Origin: Bacteroidales bacterium UBA1794
Lineage (GTDB): Bacteria; Bacteroidota; Bacteroidia; Bacteroidales; Bacteroidaceae
NCBI GenBank assembly: GCA_002315435.1
Contig: DCFW01000013.1
Coordinates: forward strand, 59,656-79,332
Direction of reading: 5' to 3'
Length of the DNA: 19,677 bases
Position 1 is the first letter of the stretch, and each line of letters opens with the position of its first letter. The notes beneath the pieces were generated by a model. That model searched no databases and was not told the origin of the DNA. It worked only from the letters and a program-made list of their open reading frames with translations. Of the stretch, positions 8,342-17,006 are shown piece after piece. The position numbers were made by a program, and so were the translations under genes.

Positions 8342-8719
8342 TTAGTGTGATGTGAGTAGGATAAGAGCTGCTGCTCCCAAAACAATACCGGCTGCTTTTG
8401 CATTATTGCGATAATAGTAATGTCTGTATTCGTGTCTGGGTCTTCTGGGTGGCTCTTCTCTGTATCTCATCTCATAATCTCTGTCTTCTCTGGGACCTCT
8501 GTATTCAGGCGCTCTTCTGTCATCTCTGTAGTCGCAACGATTATCGTCTCTGTCATTTCTATAATAATTAGGACGGTCATAGCCTCTTCCATTCTCATAT
8601 CTAACAACTACTTCTGCATCGTGACCTCTGTGATGACGTCCGCCTCTATCTGAAGCTATAGCTACTGAACTCATTGATACCATCATGATGGCAAGCAATG
8701 ATAAAATAATCTTCTTCAT
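8342..8719 (-). CDS. Small secreted Arg/Asp/Tyr-rich protein of unknown function
   Basis: I do not recognise a named family. The 125-aa product begins with a clear Sec signal peptide (MKKIILSLLAIMMVSMSSVAIA), probably cleaved near SDRGG. Residues about 24-105 are extremely hydrophilic, built from Arg, Asp, Glu, Tyr, His and Pro with little hydrophobic content, and look disordered. Residues about 108-123 (KAAGIVLGAAALILL) form a hydrophobic helix able to anchor the protein in a membrane. The single Cys lies in the charged region. The layout suggests an exported, membrane-tethered, highly charged protein. The gene has its own candidate promoter and is monocistronic between hairpins. The signal peptide and strong compositional periodicity argue against a chance ORF. 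Confidence 0.8.
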   Translation of the reverse strand: MKKIILSLLAIMMVSMSSVAIASDRGGRHHRGHDAEVVVRYENGRGYDRPNYYRNDRDDNRCDYRDDRRAPEYRGPREDRDYEMRYREEPPRRPRHEYRHYYYRNNAKAAGIVLGAAALILLTSH

Positions 8720-8764
8720 AACGATTCTTTTTTAGGATTAATATATAATCTCTTTTGTATGTTT

Positions 8765-8772
8765 CAAAAGTA
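8765..8772 (-). promoter_or_regulatory. Candidate promoter -7 box for the secreted charged protein
   Basis: The minus strand reads TACTTTTG, a full TAnnTTTG match, about 45 bp before the ATG at 8719. The -33 region is weak. Confidence 0.45.
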
Positions 8773-8872
8773 GAGCAAGGAAAATCTTCTGAATAGTGAT
8801 TATCCCTAATGTTTCATAGGCATTACCCTAATAAAGAAAATAGACTTGCCGAATGAAGAATTTACATATAAA

Positions 8873-8911
8873 ATGGCGTCTGTATTTGCAGGGTAACAAT
8901 ACAAACGCCAT
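8873..8911. terminator. Hairpin downstream of the SusCD-peptidase-thioredoxin operon
   Basis: ATGGCGT and TGTATT pair with AATACA and ACGCCAT, with one internal mismatch, around a loop of about 11 nt. It is the second of two hairpins after the stop at 8963. It may back up the first one, or block readthrough toward the gene at 8719. Confidence 0.5.
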
Positions 8912-8917
8912 AAAATG

Positions 8918-8948
8918 AATTCTCAGAAAGAGGCATCTTCCGAGAATT
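8918..8948 (-). terminator. Probable terminator of the four-gene operon
   Basis: AATTCTC pairs perfectly with GAGAATT around a 17-nt loop, 14 bp after the thioredoxin stop. On the minus strand it is followed by the T-rich CATTTTAT. Confidence 0.55.
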
Positions 8949-8962
8949 GCAATGAAAAGAGT

Positions 8963-10054
8963 TTATTTGAACAATCCGTTTATAGTATTGGGAACATCAT
9001 CACCTCGTAGACATTTAGCTATAATGATACCTTGTTGATTGATGATCCAAATGGAAGGAATGGTGCGAACACCATATAATTTCCCTACAACGTTCTCCCG
9101 TCCCTTAATATCGGATAACTGAGTCCAAGGTATATTTAACCGACGGATTCCTGCAATCCAACTGTTCTTGTCACGATCCCAAGAGATGCCTACAACGCCT
9201 AATCCCTGACTTTTATACTTATTGTATAGTTTGATCAATTCAGGCATTTCACGGCAGCAAGGTACACACCAACTTGCCCAGAAATCAATTACGGTATATT
9301 TGTTCTTCTTTATAATATCCGAGATCTTTATAAGTTTCCCATCAGCAGTAGGCAATTGAAAGTCGACGAAGTGCTGTCCTTCTTTTGTCTGCTCAATACC
9401 GTGGATGAATTCGCGTTGCTGCAATACATAAGGGTTGTTCTTATATTTATCGGGTATGCTTTCTATTAAAGCCGCCAACTGTGGGGCAGGAGTGAACTTG
9501 GTATATTCAAACAGTAATAGAATACCAAGAGGATTGTCAATGTTTCTGCGTATAGCCGATACCGTATAATCTTGTGTGGCATTTCCCCACTTTCTTACTT
9601 CTTGTTTTATCCGCTCTTTATCGTTGGGTGCTGCTGATTCATAAGCGTCATCCGCTTTGTCCCATGCAAGCGACAGTTGTTCGCGATGTTCCACTATGGA
9701 TTGTAATGAATCGTTTGCCTCCGTGCCGGACACTGATGCAGATTCATTGTTGATGATAAAATGAATGTTTCCGCTTTGTAATAAGAAGCTCTTCCTATTC
9801 ACCACATTTCCAACCGTGTATTCCAGGAATGCAACTAGTGTGGAATCCTGCTTCCCGCTAATTGTGAAGCTATCTCCATGTACGGGAATCTTTAGCAGTA
9901 ACTTGCTTGACTCCCGGTCAATCGGCTGTTTCAAATAGATGGTATCTCCTTGACTTGCTGTGAAGAATTTACCTGATAGCGTGAAACTGTTCTGCGCCAT
10001 GCAGGTAAATCCACTTAGCAAACAGAAGATTGAAAGGATAATATTTCGTTTCAT
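8963..10054 (-). CDS. TlpA-like periplasmic thiol-disulfide oxidoreductase with N-terminal DUF4369-like region
   Basis: The 363-aa protein has a signal peptide (MKRNIILSIFCLLSGFTCMAQ). A beta-rich N-terminal region at about 23-110 (FTLSGKFF, GDTIYLKQP) resembles the DUF4369 domain found before thioredoxin folds in Bacteroidetes. A helical linker follows, then an AhpC/TSA-TlpA thioredoxin domain from about 228. The active site is WCVPC, with Cys263 and Cys266, preceded by VIDFWAS. The cis-Pro loop is GVRTIPSIWII near 330. A third Cys (267) directly follows the active site, which is unusual. It probably reduces or exchanges disulfides in exported proteins. As the last gene of the SusCD-peptidase operon, 7 bp after the peptidase, it may keep imported peptides or operon products reduced. 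That role is inference. Confidence 0.92.
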   Translation of the reverse strand: MKRNIILSIFCLLSGFTCMAQNSFTLSGKFFTASQGDTIYLKQPIDRESSKLLLKIPVHGDSFTISGKQDSTLVAFLEYTVGNVVNRKSFLLQSGNIHFIINNESASVSGTEANDSLQSIVEHREQLSLAWDKADDAYESAAPNDKERIKQEVRKWGNATQDYTVSAIRRNIDNPLGILLLFEYTKFTPAPQLAALIESIPDKYKNNPYVLQQREFIHGIEQTKEGQHFVDFQLPTADGKLIKISDIIKKNKYTVIDFWASWCVPCCREMPELIKLYNKYKSQGLGVVGISWDRDKNSWIAGIRRLNIPWTQLSDIKGRENVVGKLYGVRTIPSIWIINQQGIIIAKCLRGDDVPNTINGLFK

Positions 10055-10061
10055 AATTCTT

Positions 10062-11654
10062 CTATTTTATGCGTTTATAACTGGCATTGGCATTCCATTG
10101 CGGTAGTTTGTCGGCATCGGCAATGGAGAATCCAATAGCGTAATTCAAGTAAACATCATCAAGCGAACCTTTCACATCCCATGAATCATGGTATTCATCA
10201 TCCGGTTGATGGTAGTGTCTGCTTGTCTTCTTTGCTGCTTCTTTATCTACGTAATCAAATCCACCGGAGGCAAGAACCACCGGAATTCCTACTTTCGCAA
10301 AGCTGAAGTGATCCGACCGGAAATAACTTCCGCTTGTTTGTTCTTTAGAGGTGACAACGGTGCGACCTTGTGCTGATGCCGCACGAATCACATAATCATC
10401 GGTTTCCGAATCGCCTTTTGATCCAATGATGAGATCGTAGGAGCGTCCGCGTGGAGCTATACCGTCGAAGTTGATGTCAGCAGCGGTCTTGTCCAGCGGT
10501 ACTAATGGATGCTCCACATAATATTGTGAACCTAGCAGTACGGCTTCTTCGGCTGTGACCGAGAGAAAGAGGATAGAACGTCGTGGACGTTGCACTTGTT
10601 CCGTATACTTTTTAGCGATAGTGAGTAACGCAGCAACGCCTGATGCATTATCACTCGCTCCGTTGTAAATGCTATCACCGTTTATAGGTTTTCCCACACC
10701 GAAGTGATCCCAGTGAGCTGTGTAGATGACATATTCATCCTTCAAGTCCGTTCCCGGTAAGATAGCAGCCACATTGTGTGAATTGGCAACTTTCAAGTCA
10801 TTGGTCAGATTAATGTTTGCGTTTGCTGCTAATGATACGCTTTTGAATCCTTTTTCTTTGGCCTTCTCGAACAGTTCGTCATAGGAATTTCCTGATGCAG
10901 CCAAAAGCTTTGTAACAGCATCCTTGGTGATCCAACCTTTAAATGAAACCTGGTCGAGATTCTTTTTGTCCGACAATAGTTCAAGATTGTGTTCCGCCCA
11001 CGAAGCCTGCACCACATTCCATCCGTATGAAGCAGGTTTGGTATCATGTATCACCAATACTCCCGCTGCTCCTTGTCTGCTGGCCTCTTCGAATTTGTAT
11101 ATCCATCTTCCGTAGTAGGTCATGTTGTGCCCTCTGAAAAGCGAAGGATTGTAGTATCCCGGATCATTCAGCAATGCGATAACTATTTTCCCTTTGACAT
11201 CAAGGCCCTTGTAATCATCCCATCCGTATTCAGGTGCATTTATGCCGAAGCCTACGAATACGAATTGTGCATTCTTTAGATCCACTTTCTTGCTATTACG
11301 AGCCGACCAAACAATAAAATCTTTATATGAGGTAAGTTTGACTTTGCTTTTTGCACCTTTAATCGTAATCTGATTATTCTTTGCCTTGGTGGTTACATTA
11401 ATTAGTGGAACGTCCTGGAAATAGCTGTCACCGTTTGCCGGTTTCAATCCAAGTTTCTTAAACTCATCAGCGATGTAATTGATCGTCTTGTCTTCATCTC
11501 CGGTCAATGGTTTACGACCGCCGAACTCATCAGAAGCCAGTATCTTTATTTGATTCCTAAAATAGGCTTCATCAGCAGGTTGTTGAGCAAATGCAACATG
11601 AAAGACACCCAATGAGAAAACACTTGCCAGATATATTTTATTTATATACTTCAT
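10062..11654 (-). CDS. Secreted M28 family zinc metallopeptidase (aminopeptidase) with PA domain
   Basis: The 530-aa protein starts with a signal peptide ending near AFAQQ and should act in the periplasm or at the cell surface. Residues about 130-240 form a protease-associated insert (FVFVGFGINAPEYGWDDYKG, GKIVIALLNDPG, GAAGVLVIHD). The M28 catalytic core follows. Zinc ligands and catalytic residues are all visible: His314 in TAHWDHFG, Asp335 in NGASDNASG, Glu369-Glu370 in SVTAEEAVLLGSQYY, Asp397 in NFDG, and His482 in YHQPDDEY. Members of the family remove N-terminal amino acids from peptides. The gene lies 14 bp after the susD-like gene and 7 bp before the thioredoxin gene. This context points to breakdown of peptides bound or imported by the SusCD pair. 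The exact specificity is not readable. Confidence 0.95.
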   Translation of the reverse strand: MKYINKIYLASVFSLGVFHVAFAQQPADEAYFRNQIKILASDEFGGRKPLTGDEDKTINYIADEFKKLGLKPANGDSYFQDVPLINVTTKAKNNQITIKGAKSKVKLTSYKDFIVWSARNSKKVDLKNAQFVFVGFGINAPEYGWDDYKGLDVKGKIVIALLNDPGYYNPSLFRGHNMTYYGRWIYKFEEASRQGAAGVLVIHDTKPASYGWNVVQASWAEHNLELLSDKKNLDQVSFKGWITKDAVTKLLAASGNSYDELFEKAKEKGFKSVSLAANANINLTNDLKVANSHNVAAILPGTDLKDEYVIYTAHWDHFGVGKPINGDSIYNGASDNASGVAALLTIAKKYTEQVQRPRRSILFLSVTAEEAVLLGSQYYVEHPLVPLDKTAADINFDGIAPRGRSYDLIIGSKGDSETDDYVIRAASAQGRTVVTSKEQTSGSYFRSDHFSFAKVGIPVVLASGGFDYVDKEAAKKTSRHYHQPDDEYHDSWDVKGSLDDVYLNYAIGFSIADADKLPQWNANASYKRIK

Positions 11655-11668
11655 TTTCTTCTAATTTA

Positions 11669-13045
11669 TTAGTCTGTAATCAGATTGTTTACCGAGCGTT
11701 CGCTTGTTGGTATAGGCCATATATATCCATTGGTTGAAGGAGTGAATGTACCGTTGCGTTTCACAAAGTTTTCTCCTCTTCTGTGAATGTCAAGTGAACG
11801 AATGCCTTCGCCAACGAACTCAGCACGACGTTCATTGTAGATTGCTGCTTTCAAATCGCTACTGCTTAAATTGTCAATATCCAATGGGTCAAGTTCGGCT
11901 GCAATAGAACGATGGCGTACTTCTTTCAGTGCTTCGCGAGCTTTGTCCAACTGATTATTATTGTAATAACTTTCAGCGAGATTGAGTTCTACTTCAGCAT
12001 AACGGAAGACGGGTACCCAATCAAGATAAGTCTGATAATCGGTATACTTGGTAAGTATGCGATTCGAATTAGCGGTGGATACTAAATCCTTAATACGAGT
12101 ATCATAAGAAAGAGAATAATTCGGCTTTGACAAGAAGCCATACGTATTGTCGAGGATGAAGATGTTTCCGCTATGATAATAGTAAGCCAATGCCGTTTGA
12201 TCGCCACCTTTATTCGTGGAAGACATGGGGAAAGAGAAAATCACTTCCTTGTTTATATCATTTGTGAAAACTGAGGAAACCTTATCCAAAAGTTGATATC
12301 CGGTGATTGCTTCCCCTTGCGTGATTGCATCTTTCCAATCATTCTTTTCCATGTATACTCTTTGTTTCAGTACGCGAGCAGCTGCCTGACTGGCACGGGT
12401 GATACCATCATAGGTGTTACCGGCATTAGGAAGTGCCGCAATATTGCTTTCAGATAAATCACTTAATATCTGAGTGTATACTTCCGCTACGGTAGATCTT
12501 GCCAAGTTGTTATCCGCTGTACTACTTTCAGCCTTTAATCGCAGAGGAACAGATTTTGCTGTAGAGTCGGCAGAATAGGAATAAGCATACAATGTATTCA
12601 AGTAATAATAACTTAAAGCACGTAGAAACTTGGCTTCAGATACATATTGGCTGTATGACGAGCCGGCTACATCTTTCGCATTGTCAAGATTGGCAAGGAA
12701 TGTATTTGATTCATTGATAACGGTGTACAATTTAGACCATGTATCTGAATTGTCGGTTGTGGTAAGTCCCACTGCCATTTCATACACCGTGTAGCATTCG
12801 AAAACATTTGAAGAAAGGGATGCCACATCTTCGCCACGTATATCCGTATAAGCAGCTCCCTTAAGTGCTATTTGGCCTTTTGCATCAGAGTAAATGCCTA
12901 ACAGATTGCTTTTTATCTTATCGGCGCTTGAAAATACATTGCTTTCAGTTGTTTGCAGAACAGGTTCCTTGTTAAGAATCGAATCACATGAGCTCACTAG
13001 TGAAGTCGCTATGAGAATTTGTAATATGATATATATTCGTTTCAT
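11669..13045 (-). CDS. SusD/RagB family outer-membrane nutrient-binding lipoprotein
   Basis: This 458-aa lipoprotein is the surface lid of a SusCD transporter and captures the ligand before import. The signal peptide ends in the lipobox LVSSC with Cys20 as the lipidated residue. SusD features follow: an N-terminal SusD-like segment (SILNKEPV...SADKIKSNLLGIYSDA), TPR-like helices with SEAKFLRALSYYYLNTLYAYSY, and the typical C-terminal pattern RYAEVELNLAESYYNN, LKAAIYNERRAEFVGEGIRSLDIHRRGE and IWPIPTSER. It lies 20 bp after the susC-like gene and 14 bp before the M28 peptidase. At 458 aa it is shorter than typical glycan-binding SusDs and closer to RagB-type proteins. With the downstream peptidase, this suggests a peptide ligand. 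Confidence 0.96.
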   Translation of the reverse strand: MKRIYIILQILIATSLVSSCDSILNKEPVLQTTESNVFSSADKIKSNLLGIYSDAKGQIALKGAAYTDIRGEDVASLSSNVFECYTVYEMAVGLTTTDNSDTWSKLYTVINESNTFLANLDNAKDVAGSSYSQYVSEAKFLRALSYYYLNTLYAYSYSADSTAKSVPLRLKAESSTADNNLARSTVAEVYTQILSDLSESNIAALPNAGNTYDGITRASQAAARVLKQRVYMEKNDWKDAITQGEAITGYQLLDKVSSVFTNDINKEVIFSFPMSSTNKGGDQTALAYYYHSGNIFILDNTYGFLSKPNYSLSYDTRIKDLVSTANSNRILTKYTDYQTYLDWVPVFRYAEVELNLAESYYNNNQLDKAREALKEVRHRSIAAELDPLDIDNLSSSDLKAAIYNERRAEFVGEGIRSLDIHRRGENFVKRNGTFTPSTNGYIWPIPTSERSVNNLITD

Positions 13046-13065
13046 AATTCTTTCCTTTTATATGA

Positions 13066-16000
13066 TTAGAATGTTATTTGTGCCCCGAAGGTAAATGTTC
13101 GTGCCTGAGGAGCTGTATTGTGGTCTGTACCTCCGTTTAAGTTAGGCGATTGCGTTTGAGACAACACCTCGGGGTCAAGACCTGAATAACCGGTCAGCAC
13201 AAACAAATTCTGTGCTTGCAAATAAATACGCAGGGTGGACAATCCTAAGGTTTTAAGAATAGTCTTCTGATCAAGAGTGTATCCCAATGAAATATTCTTT
13301 AATCTCACATAATCGCCATTCTCAACCCAGTCGGTAATAGGCAGGGCACTACCATTTGAATAGTTGTCGCCATATATCGGCAATGCATATTTTGCGTTGG
13401 TGCGTTCGGCAGTCCAGTATTTATTTTTATACTCTACGGAATTGTTCCAGAAACGTACATCACTTAAAGTAGCAGTAGAACCATTGTATATTTTGTTACC
13501 GCCCGAGAATTGGAATAATACCGACATATCAAGGTTCTTGTATTTAAAGTTGTTTGCCCAACCTCCATACCATGTGGGTAGAGTGTTGCCGGCTACGACT
13601 CTCGATAAATTACTTTGTGAGTAAGCAGTACCGTCTTCTGTGTAGAACTTGTTGCTTTTTTCATATTCCATAAGAACCTTTGTACCGTCATTGCCTGTGA
13701 ATATTCTTCTACCGGTGGCAGGATCAATACCTTGTGTCGGGTAAAGATATAATTGTCCGATAGATTTGCCTACCATTGTTATGTTTGTACTTTCACCGGT
13801 TCCTGCAGTAATAAGTTGGCTCATATTCTCACTTAGATTAGTTACCACATTCTTGTTTGTCGTAATGTTGAATGAAGAGTACCAAGTGAAATCCTTCTTG
13901 TTTATGATGTTTGCACTGATGGAAAGTTCCAACCCTGAGTTTCTCATACCTCCGGCATTCGAGGTAATATAGTTGTTCGGGATCCCTTCAGATGGTGATA
14001 CGGGAACTTGCAGAATCAAATCGGAAGAAACATTGCGGTAGTAATCAAAATCAATATTGATATTGTTCCACAGTAAAGTACTGAAGCCGGCATCAAACTT
14101 CTTACTGGTTTCCCATTTCAGGTTTTCCGAGTCACCGACCTGCCCCAATATATATGTTCCGTCAGTTCCGTAGTAACCGCTGGAGTAGTATGATTTGGAT
14201 GCATAGTCGTCAATCTTTGTGTTACCAACTACACCCCAACTAGCTTTTAGTTTTAAATCGCTGAAGATGTTCTTTAGTGGTTTGAAGAAGGTTTCATCAG
14301 AGACACGCCAAGCACCGGAGACACCTCCGAAGTTACCCCAACGGTGATTCTTGCTTAGTGCCGAGTAACCGTCTCTGCGGTAATTGGCAGATAAAATATA
14401 ACGAGAGTCATAATCGTAGTTGACACGTGCAAGGTACGATACCATTCCGCTTTCCGATATTTTACTGTCAATAGCCGTGATGTTTTTGTATGATGCTTCA
14501 TAAATGTTGTATGATGCATCCACAAGGGTGCTACGGGTGCTTCCCCAATATTTGTAATTCCTTTCCGAAATTTCAGAGCCGGCAAGAAAATCAAAGTTGT
14601 TATGTCCCAGATACAGTTTATAATTTGCCGTATTGGTCCATGTATATTGTGAACTGCGAGTCGATACATTGGTCGCAACTCCATTTTGTGAATATCCGTT
14701 TACTGTAGTCGGTGAATGAAAGTCTCGATCTTCAATTCTGGCAAAGTCTTTACCATATTGTGTGCGCAAAATCAAGTTCTTGATCGGAGTCAGTTCGCCG
14801 TAATAATTGCTTAACCAGCGGATATTTTCGGTATTGACAAAGCTTTTTGAATTGATGATTGCAACAGGATTGTCAAGTGGAGCCTGCACCGTGTTGGGAC
14901 CATATCCCAAATGCCCTTGTTCCTGATAGGGAGTGCCATCGGCATTATATGCCGCTATATTGGGAGCATCTGCCCATGCAAGTCTGGATAAAGCAGAGTA
15001 TGCCGTAATATTTCCACCTCTGGATCGGTCAGCCGTCTGTTGGTTTGATAATGATATGGTCTGCGTCCCACCTACTTTCAACCATTTATTGGCTTGTGCA
15101 TCTACACTGAACGAAGTTCCCAACCGACTATATTTATCCCCTTTTAAAATACCGCTTTGGTCAAGATAGTTTGTCGATATGTGGTATTGAACTCTATCGT
15201 TGCCACCATCAACCGCAACAGCATGGCTTTGTTGTATTCCGTTTTGGAATACATATTTGTTCCAATCCGTGTCGATGACCTTGCCGTTTGCGTCATAGCC
15301 GAGGTTAAACGCTTTAGAACCATCAGTCGTAGCTGCTGATTTGCTAAGTGAGTATTGGTCAGTGCCATAATGGTTCTTTACTGCTTCGTTTTTCACATCC
15401 ACAAATTGTTGCGCATTCAGTACATCATAGTATTTTACGGGTGATGAAATACCTACCCATCCGTTGTATGATACCTTAGCTCTTCCCTTCGTCCCTTTCT
15501 TTGTAGTGATCAAAACTACACCATTTGCAGCCCTTGAACCGTACAAAGCTCCGGCAGAGGCATCTTTTAGTACGTCGATTGATTGAATATCATCGGGATT
15601 GATATCAGAAAGTACATTGATGTCTCCTGAATAAGAAAGATTTCCTGATTGAATGGGGATACCATCCACCACATATAATGGACTTGTGCCCGATGTGATT
15701 GATGCAACACCTCTTATTCGAATAATAGGGGCCGTGCCCAAGTTACCCGAAGGAGAGGTAAGTTGTACTCCGGAGCTTCTTCCTTGCAATACCTGGTCGA
15801 AACTATTTACGGGTACATCCTTAAATGTCTCACTTTTAACAGAGGATATTGCAGATGTCACGTTCTGACGGCTTTGCGTTCCGTATCCAATGACGACAAT
15901 GTCGTTCAGCACCTGGTGATTTTCTGCCAAACTTATTTGCAGCAAGTCCTCAGAACTATTGCAGATTATATCTTTCTCCTTGTATCCTATAAAGCTAATA

Positions 16001-16230
16001 TGGATACGCAAAGGATATTTTGATATTTTAATACCGAAGGAGCCTTTGGCATCTGTAATTACTCCTACTTTTTCATCTTTAGCATAGATGGAAGCGCCGG
16101 ATAAGGGTTCTTTTGTCTCCTCATCAATAATTGTACCTTTTATTACACTTTGAGAAAATACCGAAACGGTTGATACCAATAAAAGAAACGCACTTATAAC
16201 TAATCTTCTTGAAAACTGAAATTGATTCAT
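13066..16230 (-). CDS. SusC/RagA family TonB-dependent outer-membrane transporter
   Basis: The 1054-aa protein is the beta-barrel of a SusCD importer. A signal peptide ends near FSQS (about residue 27). Residues about 28-110 form a carboxypeptidase-regulatory-like domain (IKGTIIDEETKEPLSGASIYAKDEK). A TonB-box-like segment follows (LNDIVVIGYGTQSRQNVTSA). The plug (about 115-245) has the SusC signatures LQGRSSGVQLTSPSG, IRIRGVASI, PLYVVDGIP and VLKDASAGALYGSRAANGVVLI. The barrel ends in the aromatic terminus FTFGAQITF. There is no N-terminal STN domain and no adjacent sigma or anti-sigma gene, so regulation is not through a local trans-envelope relay. The start is supported by the ribosome site AGGAGAG at 16238-16244. 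It is the first gene of the four-gene operon. Confidence 0.97.
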   Translation of the reverse strand: MNQFQFSRRLVISAFLLLVSTVSVFSQSVIKGTIIDEETKEPLSGASIYAKDEKVGVITDAKGSFGIKISKYPLRIHISFIGYKEKDIICNSSEDLLQISLAENHQVLNDIVVIGYGTQSRQNVTSAISSVKSETFKDVPVNSFDQVLQGRSSGVQLTSPSGNLGTAPIIRIRGVASITSGTSPLYVVDGIPIQSGNLSYSGDINVLSDINPDDIQSIDVLKDASAGALYGSRAANGVVLITTKKGTKGRAKVSYNGWVGISSPVKYYDVLNAQQFVDVKNEAVKNHYGTDQYSLSKSAATTDGSKAFNLGYDANGKVIDTDWNKYVFQNGIQQSHAVAVDGGNDRVQYHISTNYLDQSGILKGDKYSRLGTSFSVDAQANKWLKVGGTQTISLSNQQTADRSRGGNITAYSALSRLAWADAPNIAAYNADGTPYQEQGHLGYGPNTVQAPLDNPVAIINSKSFVNTENIRWLSNYYGELTPIKNLILRTQYGKDFARIEDRDFHSPTTVNGYSQNGVATNVSTRSSQYTWTNTANYKLYLGHNNFDFLAGSEISERNYKYWGSTRSTLVDASYNIYEASYKNITAIDSKISESGMVSYLARVNYDYDSRYILSANYRRDGYSALSKNHRWGNFGGVSGAWRVSDETFFKPLKNIFSDLKLKASWGVVGNTKIDDYASKSYYSSGYYGTDGTYILGQVGDSENLKWETSKKFDAGFSTLLWNNINIDFDYYRNVSSDLILQVPVSPSEGIPNNYITSNAGGMRNSGLELSISANIINKKDFTWYSSFNITTNKNVVTNLSENMSQLITAGTGESTNITMVGKSIGQLYLYPTQGIDPATGRRIFTGNDGTKVLMEYEKSNKFYTEDGTAYSQSNLSRVVAGNTLPTWYGGWANNFKYKNLDMSVLFQFSGGNKIYNGSTATLSDVRFWNNSVEYKNKYWTAERTNAKYALPIYGDNYSNGSALPITDWVENGDYVRLKNISLGYTLDQKTILKTLGLSTLRIYLQAQNLFVLTGYSGLDPEVLSQTQSPNLNGGTDHNTAPQARTFTFGAQITF

Positions 16231-16237
16231 CTTATAA

Positions 16238-16244
16238 CTCTCCT
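16238..16244 (-). promoter_or_regulatory. Shine-Dalgarno site of the susC-like gene
   Basis: The minus strand reads AGGAGAG, 7 bp before the ATG at 16230. This is unusually strong for a window in which most genes lack a clear site, and it fixes the start. Confidence 0.7.
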
Positions 16245-16341
16245 AAAATTACTAAATACACTGTTAATTATCTCTCTTCGCTGTGCATCACATCATCATC
16301 ATTGTTTTCATACGCTTTATTTTATGTTGTTAAACTTTCTG

Positions 16342-16349
16342 CAAAATTA
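16342..16349 (-). promoter_or_regulatory. Candidate promoter -7 box of the SusCD operon
   Basis: The minus strand reads TAATTTTG, a full TAnnTTTG match. Only a TATG partial match lies 19 bp upstream (16369-16372). The implied 5' leader is about 100 nt. The rest of the 274-bp stretch between the susC start and 16505 holds a terminator at 16447-16479 and no gene. Confidence 0.5.
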
Positions 16350-16446
16350 CGCTGACAACACCCCCTTTCATATCACCCAAACGTGGTATATTGTTAACAT
16401 GATCATGGGAAAATAAGACAAATTGATCTTAAAGAAACAAAAGAAA

Positions 16447-16479
16447 GCAGCACTTTCGGGACTTTCCCAAAAGTGCTGC
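16447..16479 (-). terminator. Terminator after the 147-aa hypothetical gene
   Basis: GCAGCACTTT pairs with AAAGTGCTGC, with inner GGG/CCC pairs, giving a strong stem. On the minus strand it is followed by TTTCTTTTGTTTCTTT. It separates the 16505 gene from the SusCD operon. Confidence 0.85.
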
Positions 16480-16504
16480 AACGGTATTGAATTATTTTTT
16501 TATG

Positions 16505-16948
16505 TTAACTCTTAACACATCCTTCTATTGTCTCTTTCAAACTCACCCAACAGGGGTAATCTTTTGAACGATACACATCCTGTCTGAAATAGGTCATATT
16601 ACATTTGAAAAACACTCCGATTTGCTTCACAAACAGTTCTTGAGTTATTTTATTTCCGTGCGAATCGTATTTCTCTATATAGTAGTCATACATTACCTTT
16701 ATCACACCGTATAGAAATGAATAAAACCCTCTGATCGGTTTGCCGTTTTTGTCTCTTATTACTCTTATTTCTATGGTTGATTTCAATTCCGAATTATACA
16801 TCATCGGATTCATTTTAAAATAATCCCTTACTGCTTTTTCCATGATATCCGAATCACTCATTTCTTTCAAAACATTTTTTAAAATAAATACATACTCTTC
16901 AGCGGTTCCGGTTATCGCCGGACTTTGTTCTTTTTCTTGTTTTTGCAT
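16505..16948 (-). CDS. Hypothetical protein, 147 aa
   Basis: I do not recognise the family with certainty. The 147-aa product has no signal peptide or membrane segment, so it should be cytoplasmic. It is mostly helical by eye: an N-terminal part (EEYVFILKNVLKEMSDSDIMEKAVRDYF), then a central part (IEIRVIRDKNGKPIRGFYSFLYGVIKVMYDYYIEKYD), then a C-terminal segment (ELFVKQIGVFFKCNMTYFRQDVYRSKDYPCWVSLKETIEG). The last segment has the spacing of an HTH-like element and faintly recalls the C-terminal region of Bacteroides RteC-like regulators. That is only an impression. Its ATG lies just 11 nt after the T tract of a terminator-like hairpin (16960-17006), so expression may depend on readthrough. 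It is preceded by the MutS-like gene on the same strand and followed by a strong terminator. Confidence 0.75.
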   Translation of the reverse strand: MQKQEKEQSPAITGTAEEYVFILKNVLKEMSDSDIMEKAVRDYFKMNPMMYNSELKSTIEIRVIRDKNGKPIRGFYSFLYGVIKVMYDYYIEKYDSHGNKITQELFVKQIGVFFKCNMTYFRQDVYRSKDYPCWVSLKETIEGCVKS

Positions 16949-16959
16949 CTTCGATTAAT

Positions 16960-17006
16960 AAAAAGAGCCTGCAGGTCGTACTATTCATATAGCGCAATCT
17001 ACAGGC
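16960..17006 (-). terminator. Terminator or attenuator directly before the 16948 start codon
   Basis: On the minus-strand RNA, GCCUGUAG pairs with CUGCAGGC over 8 pairs including one G-U. The loop contains an inner CUAU/AUAG stem. UCUUUUUAUU follows. The T tract ends 11 nt before the ATG of the next gene. It can end the transcript of the 17157-17636 gene or attenuate the 147-aa gene. Confidence 0.65.

Noticed and set aside
8420..8653. 77-aa plus-strand ORF antisense to the charged secreted protein
   Set aside because: Its Ser/Val/Ile-rich composition mirrors the Arg/Asp/Tyr codons of the other strand.
16505..16948. 147-aa protein as the DGR accessory factor Avd
   Set aside because: It has a beta-like central segment and a Cys-containing C-terminal part. 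It does not look like the basic four-helix Avd barrel.
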